Assembly: GCF_000424325.1 (NCBI RefSeq)
Contig: NZ_AUJR01000006.1
Coordinates: forward strand, 1 to 64,000
DNA: 64,000 nucleotides
Origin: [Clostridium] clostridioforme AGR2157
GTDB taxonomy: Bacteria > Bacillota > Clostridia > Lachnospirales > Lachnospiraceae
Direction of reading: 5' to 3'
Position numbers and translations under genes: made by a program. Below the pieces are notes generated by a model that saw only the letters and a list, made by a program, of their open reading frames with translations, was not told the DNA's origin and made no database searches. Shown piece after piece: positions 59,477 through 64,000 of the stretch (its first letter is position 1; each line of letters opens with the position of its first letter).

Positions 59477-59505
59477 TTGCAATCTCCATAGACATATGAT
59501 AAACT
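59477..59505 (+). promoter_or_regulatory. possible promoter of the tRNA-Arg/tRNA-His unit
   Basis: TTGCAA, a 17-base spacer and TAAACT, about 63 bases before tRNA-Arg. The match is moderate. Confidence 0.5.
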
Positions 59506-59567
59506 ATAGCTCGTTGACAGCAGTCGGCATGAAAGTGCAGGGTCACATCAATGCTGTCAGAAGTTGT

Positions 59568-59641
<74 letters not shown>

Positions 59642-59676
59642 TTGAGCGTAAGCTCTGATGTTTCATAACTTAATAT

Positions 59677-59751
59677 GGTGGGTATGGCGAAGTTGGTTAT
59701 CGCGCCAGATTGTGGCTCTGGAGGCCGAGGGTTCGAATCCCTCTACTCACC
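59677..59751 (+). tRNA. tRNA-His (GTG)
   Basis: The cloverleaf has acceptor GTGGGTA/TACTCAC plus the extra 5' G facing C73 that marks tRNA-His. The anticodon stem is CCAGA/TCTGG with loop TTGTGGC (anticodon GTG) and the T arm is GAGGG/CCCTC with TTCGAAT. Confidence 0.94.
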
Positions 59752-59756
59752 CTTTT

Positions 59757-59788
59757 CCCCTTTCCGGGTACGGAGAGGGGATTTTTTT
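59757..59788 (+). terminator. terminator of the tRNA-Arg/tRNA-His unit
   Basis: CCCCTTTCCG pairs with CGGAGAGGGG (one mismatch) around GGTA, followed by ATTTTTTT. Confidence 0.88.
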
Positions 59789-59958
59789 ATTTGATATTCC
59801 GGTATGCTGGCGTACGGTTTACCAGCTGGAGATACATCCCTTTATTACCCTGAAGGAGACAGCTGCTTACTGCATACAACCCTTGTATCAGACGTGATTC
59901 TCTAGTATAATAATAGATAGATACTGATGTTTAGAACCACTGAAAGGGGGGCGTCTTT

Positions 59959-60597
59959 ATGGATAACAAGTATGTGAAGATACATGCAGCGGGCTGTGAG
60001 GCACCGCTTAAGGTCACACCCGGACACTTTGCCACCAACCATGCCCATATCAATTATTATATTGATATGACTACTCTGAAGACAAGGCTCAGTGAGGCGC
60101 AGGAAATTGCCAGAAGCCTGGTGGGGATGTTTCTCTATGACACGGCTGTGGACACCATTGTGTGCCTGGAAGGAACCCAGGTGATCGGAAGTTTTCTGGC
60201 CGAGGAGCTGACCAGCGCCGGAGTTCTTTCCATGAATGCCCACAAGACCATCTACATCGTGACGCCGGAGTACAACAGCAACAGCCAGATGATATTCAAG
60301 GAAAATATACTGCCCATGATACGGGGGAAGAATGTGATCCTGCTGACTGCATCGGTCACGACCGGGCTTGCCCTGAATAAGAGAATTGAGTCTGTTCTCT
60401 ATTACGGAGGTGTACTGAGAGGGATCACGGCCATATTCAGTGTTCTGGATGAGATGAACGGGTATAAGATCACTTCTATTTTTAATAAAAAGGATGTTCC
60501 GGATTATGCGTTCTATGATTACAGGGACTGCCCGTTCTGCAAACAGGGGAAGAAGCTGGAAGCCCTGGTGAACTCCTATGGGTATACCAGCCTGTAA
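59959..60597 (+). CDS. phosphoribosyltransferase-like protein (OPRT-related)
   Basis: The 212-residue protein looks like a type I phosphoribosyltransferase: hood FATNHAHINYYIDMTTLKTRL, core LVGMFLYDTAVDTIVCLEGTQVIGSFLAEEL, and GKNVILLTASVTTGLALNK where the PRPP loop normally reads EDVITTGGS. The acidic pair before the loop is missing (LLTASVTTG), so PRPP catalysis is doubtful. A C-terminal DYRDCPFCKQGKKLEALV adds a CxxC. It may be a regulatory or altered-specificity relative. AAAGGGG precedes the ATG, and a strong terminator follows. Confidence 0.7.
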   Translation: MDNKYVKIHAAGCEAPLKVTPGHFATNHAHINYYIDMTTLKTRLSEAQEIARSLVGMFLYDTAVDTIVCLEGTQVIGSFLAEELTSAGVLSMNAHKTIYIVTPEYNSNSQMIFKENILPMIRGKNVILLTASVTTGLALNKRIESVLYYGGVLRGITAIFSVLDEMNGYKITSIFNKKDVPDYAFYDYRDCPFCKQGKKLEALVNSYGYTSL

Positions 60598-60636
60598 GAA
60601 TAAAGCGCCATGATAGGGAATCATACCAATCAGCAT

Positions 60637-60661
60637 ATGCCGGACCTGTGTCCGGCATTTT
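60637..60661 (+). terminator. terminator after the phosphoribosyltransferase-like gene
   Basis: ATGCCGGAC pairs perfectly with GTCCGGCAT around CTGT, followed by TTTT. Confidence 0.85.
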
Positions 60662-60783
60662 CCTTTGATCGCGTTTCCTTTGCAAAGGGAATCCGCTGCT
60701 TGATTTTTTTGACATCTTAATGAAATTTATTTTTACATAAAAAGCGGAAATGCAGGTATGATTTATGAAATAAAAACCAAGCT

Positions 60784-60812
60784 AAAAGGAGGCCTTACAC
60801 GGGCTTCCTTTT
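60784..60812 (+). terminator. terminator-like hairpin in the recombinase leader
   Basis: AAAAGGAGGCC pairs with GGCTTCCTTTT (one G-T) around TTACACG. The T-run is within the stem's 3' arm and then CTATATTT. TTGACA at 60709-60714 lies upstream with no good -10 at standard spacing, so the promoter is uncertain; the hairpin could attenuate recombinase expression. Confidence 0.5.
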
Positions 60813-60863
60813 CTATATTTGCCCGGCAGGGGAAGGAACATAAACAATCAAGGAGGAATGGAT

Positions 60864-61736
60864 ATGCCGAAGAGAATGATTTCAGGCGGAGAAATCGATG
60901 AGTACTGTCTCTGGCTGCAGCATAATGAAATGAGTCAGGGGACCATCCATAAATACAGATATTATCTGAAACAGTTTGAGCTGTTTATGGACGGGGGAGC
61001 GGTTACCAAAGAAAGGGTTATGATCTGGAAAGAAAAACTTAAGGGAAATCTGTCGCCGGTAACTGTCAATGGTGCGCTGGCTGCTGTCAATGGATTCTTC
61101 CGGTACCTGGGATGGAATGACTGCCTGGTCAAGTTTATAAAAGTAAAGCACCATGTATTCTGTTCCAGACAAAAGGAGCTGAACAGAGAAGAATACTTTC
61201 GGCTTGTGGAAGCTGCCCGGGAAGATGGGAATGAAAGATTGTGTCTTCTGATTCAGACCGTGTGCTCTACAGGTATCCGCATATCGGAGCTTTCCTATAT
61301 CACGGTTACGGCAGTGGAAAAACAGATTGCAGAAGTGGACTGTAAAGGAAAGGTCAGGACCATCTTTCTCACGCAGCAGCTGTGCAGGCTTCTTAAGGAG
61401 TATGCAGAGAAAAGAAAGATCCGATCCGGCACCATCTTTGTGACACGGAATGGAAAACCCCTGGATCGCAGCAATATATGGCGTGAGATGAAGAAGATCG
61501 GAATAAAGGCAGGAGTTGATCCGGAAAAGATATTTCCCCATAATCTGCGCCATCTCTTTGCAAGGGTGTACTACAGCCAGGAAAAAGATCTGCTGAGGCT
61601 GTCGGACATACTGGGACACAGCAGTGTCAACACGACGCGGATCTATACAATGGAAAGCGGGGAAAATCACGTCAGACAGTTGGAGAGAATGGGCCTGCTC
61701 ATAGACCGTTACAACAGAATTCCTCTTTTGTTGTAA
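60864..61736 (+). CDS. tyrosine recombinase of the adjacent DNA inversion switch
   Basis: The 290-residue XerC/D-like recombinase has an N-terminal SAM-like core-binding domain (10-90) and a catalytic domain with Arg139 (STGIRISEL), Lys164 region (KGKVRTI), His226 and Arg229 (FPHNLRH), His252 (LGHSS) and nucleophile Tyr261 (TTRIYT). The ATG at 60864 follows AAGGAGG by 7 bases. The last nine codons and the stop lie within the left 29-bp inverted repeat of an invertible segment, so the gene regenerates unchanged after each inversion. It most probably flips that segment. Confidence 0.93.
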   Translation: MPKRMISGGEIDEYCLWLQHNEMSQGTIHKYRYYLKQFELFMDGGAVTKERVMIWKEKLKGNLSPVTVNGALAAVNGFFRYLGWNDCLVKFIKVKHHVFCSRQKELNREEYFRLVEAAREDGNERLCLLIQTVCSTGIRISELSYITVTAVEKQIAEVDCKGKVRTIFLTQQLCRLLKEYAEKRKIRSGTIFVTRNGKPLDRSNIWREMKKIGIKAGVDPEKIFPHNLRHLFARVYYSQEKDLLRLSDILGHSSVNTTRIYTMESGENHVRQLERMGLLIDRYNRIPLLL

Positions 61737-61737
61737 A
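61709..61737 (+). repeat. left inverted repeat (recombination site) of the invertible segment
   Basis: This 29-base site is the exact reverse complement of 61948-61976. It begins TTACAACA, has the centre GAATTCCTCTTT and ends TGTTGTAA; the two 8-base ends are themselves palindromic, as expected for two recombinase arms around a crossover spacer. It includes the recombinase stop codon. Confidence 0.93.
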
Positions 61738-61947
61738 CAGAGGGGTAGCATTTACGATTATTATACTACATATTTTTTATGTTTGCCATAGAAATGTGAT
61801 TGGCTTATATATTTTTTTAAATCATCGGCACAATAAATAAGCTGGTTAAATCCAAATTTTTTCCAGCCTGTTTCTTGTGCTCTTTTTTATTTTTTTCCCG
61901 GATGATCCGGAGGATTGAAAGGATGGGAGAAGGTGACAATAAGGAAT
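61738..61947. mobile_element. 210-bp invertible DNA segment (phase switch)
   Basis: Bounded by perfect 29-bp inverted repeats and next to a tyrosine recombinase gene. It encodes no protein, is AT-rich and carries a promoter that now reads leftward. After inversion that promoter would lie at about 61896-61925 and read rightward into the small peptide gene and the BTAD regulator. A GCTGG/TTCCAGC hairpin near 61842-61867 may also act in one orientation. Orientation-dependent control is inferred; the repeats are seen directly. Confidence 0.88.
61760..61789 (-). promoter_or_regulatory. promoter inside the invertible segment, pointing away from the regulator
   Basis: On the minus strand ATGGCA, an 18-base spacer and a perfect TATAAT. 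In this orientation transcription runs antisense into the recombinase gene; inverted, it would drive the downstream genes. I found no comparable promoter on the plus strand of the segment. Confidence 0.65.
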
Positions 61948-61976
61948 TTTACAACAAAAGAGGAATTCTGTTGTAA
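61948..61976 (-). repeat. right inverted repeat of the invertible segment
   Basis: The exact mate of the left site, read here as TTACAACA, centre AAAGAGGAATTC and end TGTTGTAA. It lies 39 bases before the possible small peptide gene. Confidence 0.93.
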
Positions 61977-62014
61977 TTGGTAGCCAGGGTACTTTAAGTG
62001 AAGGGGAAGAAGAG

Positions 62015-62122
62015 ATGGGCAGTGAATGGTTTAGCGGAGTGGGTGACATGGTGTTGAAGCTAGTGGTAAATTTCAGGAGTGCCCTGGAACTGATGCGCAT
62101 GATCAGCATGATACAGCTGTAG
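62015..62122 (+). CDS. possible 35-residue amphipathic peptide gene
   Basis: A short reading frame opens with ATG at 62015, 6 bases after AAGGGGAAG, and gives MGSEWFSGVGDMVLKLVVNF followed by RSALELMRMISMIQL. It has hydrophobic and charged residues on alternating helix faces, as small membrane or leader peptides do. It lies between the invertible promoter and the regulator gene, 65 bases upstream of the latter, so it would be switched with it. Length alone cannot prove coding; it might be a leader peptide, a small effector or a chance frame. Confidence 0.4.
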   Translation: MGSEWFSGVGDMVLKLVVNFRSALELMRMISMIQL

Positions 62123-62187
62123 ACCAGGAGCGCGGAGCCTTCCGGCGCAATAAGCTCCGGCATATGATGATAAAGGAGGCGGACCGT

Positions 62188-63435
62188 ATGGGCGGTAAGA
62201 TTCTGCGTGTACAGATGCTGGGTAAATTTACAATGCGTTATGGGGAGGACCGCATACTGTTTCATAAAACAGGCAATGCAAAATCCGTGCGTCTTCTTCA
62301 GATGCTGCTGCTGTCCGGTGAGCAGGGCATTGCAAAAAGTGAGATCATGGATTTCCTCTATGGGTGGAGCGAGGTGACTGACGCGGGAAACCGCAATAAA
62401 AATTTGAACAATCTATGCTACCGGCTCAAAGGACAGCTGGCGGCTTCCGGCCTTCCGGAGGAGGAATATGTGGTCATACAGGATGGGGTATGCAGTTGGA
62501 AGAGCAGTTTTAAGGTTGAACTGGATGCAGCCTATTTTGAAACGCTGGTCCATAAGGCAGAGGGGAGCCAGGGCCGGGAACGGACCGCGCTGTTCCTTCA
62601 GGCCAATCAGAGCTATTACGGAGAGCTGCTTCCCATGTACCAGTCCGATATGTGGTTCTATGAGAAGAGTGAGTCTTTTAAGCGCCTTTATGAAGAGACG
62701 ATCCGGGAGTTGGAGCAGGCATTTAAAGCCGATAATGACTACCAGAACCTGCTGAAACTTTACACCAGGGCATCTGCGGTCTATCCCTTTGAGAATTGGC
62801 AGACAGAGCAGATACGGTGCTGCCTGGAAATGTACCGGTATGAGGAAGCCATCGATATTTATAACAGGACCATGGAACTCTACGCAAGGGAGATGGGGAA
62901 TCCTCCGGCGGAGGAGATGCAGAAGTGTTTTGAAGACCTGGAACTTTTTGAACGGAAGCACAAAAGAAGCATTCAGGCATGGCACACAACGGACCGGCAT
63001 TTTATGGGCAGGGAAGGGGATATCACCAGGGCCATATTTGAGGAAGGCATCATCACGGGGGCGTATTACTGTACCTATCCAAGCTTTATTGACTACTGCC
63101 GCCTGCTGCTTCGGGCCAGGGAGCGACATGACCTGAACCCGGTGCTGATGTTCCTTACTCTGGGTCAACAGGAAAAAAGAAGAGGGCAGGACAACCGCAT
63201 ATACCAGATGGAGCTGCTGAAAGACGTGATCGGCAGTTCCCTGAGAAAAGGGGATGCGTATACACGGTACGGAAACCGCCACTATATCCTCCTTCTCACC
63301 AGGATCAGCAAGGAATCCTGCAGCATTATATTTCAGCGGATCGAATCCGCCTACAATAAGGTACCGGGCAGCCGGGGAGAGCTGTGGTACCACGTGAACA
63401 TGACCCAGGAACTGGAAAAGAACATGCTGGAATAA
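62188..63435 (+). CDS. BTAD/SARP-like transcriptional regulator under the phase switch
   Basis: The 415-residue protein begins with a winged-helix domain (6-100: ILRVQMLGKFTMRYGEDRIL, KSVRLLQMLLLSGEQGIAKSEIMDFLY, NLNNLCYRLKGQL) and continues as a BTAD helical repeat domain (about 110-255), as in SARP/AfsR activators. The C-terminal 280-410 is a further alpha/beta domain (LNPVLMFLTLGQQEKRRGQD, DAYTRYGNRHYILLLTRIS) that recalls a degenerate GGDEF fold. The start at 62188 is set by AAGGAGG 8 bases upstream. It probably activates the surface-protein genes that follow, and the inversion switch decides whether it is made. Confidence 0.85.
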   Translation: MGGKILRVQMLGKFTMRYGEDRILFHKTGNAKSVRLLQMLLLSGEQGIAKSEIMDFLYGWSEVTDAGNRNKNLNNLCYRLKGQLAASGLPEEEYVVIQDGVCSWKSSFKVELDAAYFETLVHKAEGSQGRERTALFLQANQSYYGELLPMYQSDMWFYEKSESFKRLYEETIRELEQAFKADNDYQNLLKLYTRASAVYPFENWQTEQIRCCLEMYRYEEAIDIYNRTMELYAREMGNPPAEEMQKCFEDLELFERKHKRSIQAWHTTDRHFMGREGDITRAIFEEGIITGAYYCTYPSFIDYCRLLLRARERHDLNPVLMFLTLGQQEKRRGQDNRIYQMELLKDVIGSSLRKGDAYTRYGNRHYILLLTRISKESCSIIFQRIESAYNKVPGSRGELWYHVNMTQELEKNMLE

Positions 63436-63440
63436 AACTT

Positions 63441-63470
63441 ATATCGCCATTGCAATGTGGCGATATTTTT
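63441..63470 (+). terminator. terminator after the BTAD regulator gene
   Basis: ATATCGCCA pairs perfectly with TGGCGATAT around an 8-base loop, followed by TTTTT. Confidence 0.9.
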
Positions 63471-63624
63471 GAGCCGTATATAGAAAAATGGGAAAATGCA
63501 CCAGATGTGGCAGGTTGCAGGATACCCCCTTTGATAAAATTAACATTATGGAAAGATCACTTTGTCCATTAAGGGTAATATTAAGGAAAATATAAGAGTT
63601 TGCAAAACATACAGGAGGTAAATG

Positions 63625-64000
63625 ATGAATCGGAGATTGAAAGCGGGCTGGAAGAGGATAACGTCTGTTTTTTTGGCGTTTACCATTGTAAGCATACTGA
63701 TACTGGGCAATTCCGGGATTGCATTTGCCGAAGGATATGACGACAGGTTTTACCGGGAGGAGACGGATCTGTCGGAGCTTGGCGATTTTTCCAAGGCCAC
63801 GGTCAGCAATGCCAGCTTCAGAAATACAAAAAAGGATGATGTTGTTATCAGCATATTCTCAGAAGAGGGGGATTATCGTTCCGGAGGTCTGGTTACCCTG
63901 GATGTACACCTTAAGAATGAGACGGGAACCATGATCACAGATGGCTCCCTGACATATAGCGCCAAGGGAATTCAGGAGGGTTCGGCGGAGTTTCTTCTTT
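63625..64000 (+). CDS. exported protein, N-terminal part (runs off the window)
   Basis: The first 125 codons of a secreted protein. Residues 1-35 form a signal peptide: MNRRLKAGWKRI (basic), TSVFLAFTIVSILILGN (core), SGIAFAEGYDD (cleavage after AFA). The mature start (RFYREETDLSELGDFSKATV) leads into beta-rich sequence with RSGGLVTLDVHLKNETGTMI, like an extracellular beta-sandwich. AGGAGG lies before two in-frame ATGs; 63625 has the better spacing. It follows the phase-switched regulator and its terminator, so it may be the first gene of a regulated surface locus. The family cannot be told from this part. Confidence 0.75.
   Translation, partial: MNRRLKAGWKRITSVFLAFTIVSILILGNSGIAFAEGYDDRFYREETDLSELGDFSKATVSNASFRNTKKDDVVISIFSEEGDYRSGGLVTLDVHLKNETGTMITDGSLTYSAKGIQEGSAEFLL

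Noticed and set aside
60864-61736. Tyrosine recombinase as integrase of a genomic island at tRNA-Arg/tRNA-His
   Set aside because: No tRNA 3'-end duplication or other integration genes are seen, and the recombinase ends inside a perfect inverted repeat, which fits a local inversion switch far better.

Overview
The window reads as the chromosome of a gut-type Lachnospiraceae (Clostridium cluster XIVa, Enterocloster/Lachnoclostridium-like). The reasons are a class III fructose bisphosphatase, NlpC/P60-SH3 secreted proteases, a riboflavin ECF S-component, heavy use of AGG and CCC codons in the core genes, strong AGGAGG ribosome sites, and a glycyl-radical choline locus of the kind found in this family. 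I cannot fix the species.

Layout. 1-330: 3' end of a group II intron (maturase C-terminus, domains V and VI) sitting in the leader of ribU. 410-6386: core genes (ribU, an MBL hydrolase, fbp, a HAAS/DUF1700-like membrane protein, two tandem NlpC/P60 proteins). 6802-14116: an AT-rich insert carrying a raffinose/melibiose-type system (solute-binding protein, two permeases, GH36 alpha-galactosidase, AraC regulator, YesL-like protein), ending at an IS110 transposase scrap. 14277-21083: two overlapping LysR genes divergent from a tripartite tricarboxylate (Tct) transporter followed by a DUF3237 protein and an esterase. 21273-26748: core again (Asn/Ser-repeat protein, rhodanese, two phosphodiesterases, THUMP RNA methyltransferase, papain-like lipoprotein, rdgB, tRNA-Pro, tRNA-Gly).

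27124-44227: a complete choline-degrading bacterial microcompartment (BMC) island just downstream of tRNA-Gly. It has a MerR-family activator gene and then one long operon. The operon encodes choline TMA-lyase CutC with all its recognised substrate and radical residues, its activase CutD, a catalytic CoA-acylating aldehyde dehydrogenase, a second aldehyde dehydrogenase that has lost the catalytic Cys, an alcohol dehydrogenase, the PduL phosphotransacylase, seven hexamer-type and one pentamer-type shell proteins, EutJ-, EutP-, EutQ- and EutT-like accessory proteins, and a DMT-family transporter. Choline would be split to trimethylamine and acetaldehyde inside the shell. Acetaldehyde then goes to ethanol and acetyl-CoA/acetyl-phosphate. 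Codon choice (Pro almost always CCG) differs sharply from the flanks and suggests transfer.

44412-52322: a remnant of a sugar O-acetyltransferase, then a PrpR_N-type regulator divergent from a compact aldonate operon (DUF1537 kinase, LarA-like racemase, glycerate kinase, KdgT permease, PdxA2 dehydrogenase), which looks like a threonate/erythronate-type pathway with an added nickel-dependent epimerase. 52601-59365: M55 D-aminopeptidase, an alanine racemase remnant, a dipeptide/oligopeptide ABC transporter whose binding-protein gene is decayed by deletions, and an LD-carboxypeptidase; this is a murein-peptide recycling theme. 59568-60597: tRNA-Arg, tRNA-His and a phosphoribosyltransferase-like protein.

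60784-64000: the most striking structure. A tyrosine recombinase gene ends inside a 29-bp inverted repeat whose exact mate lies 210 bp downstream. The enclosed segment carries a TATAAT promoter that at present points back toward the recombinase. Beyond the switch lie a possible 35-residue peptide gene, a BTAD/SARP-like regulator and the start of an exported protein. This is very probably a phase-variable invertible promoter module, captured here in the presumed OFF orientation.
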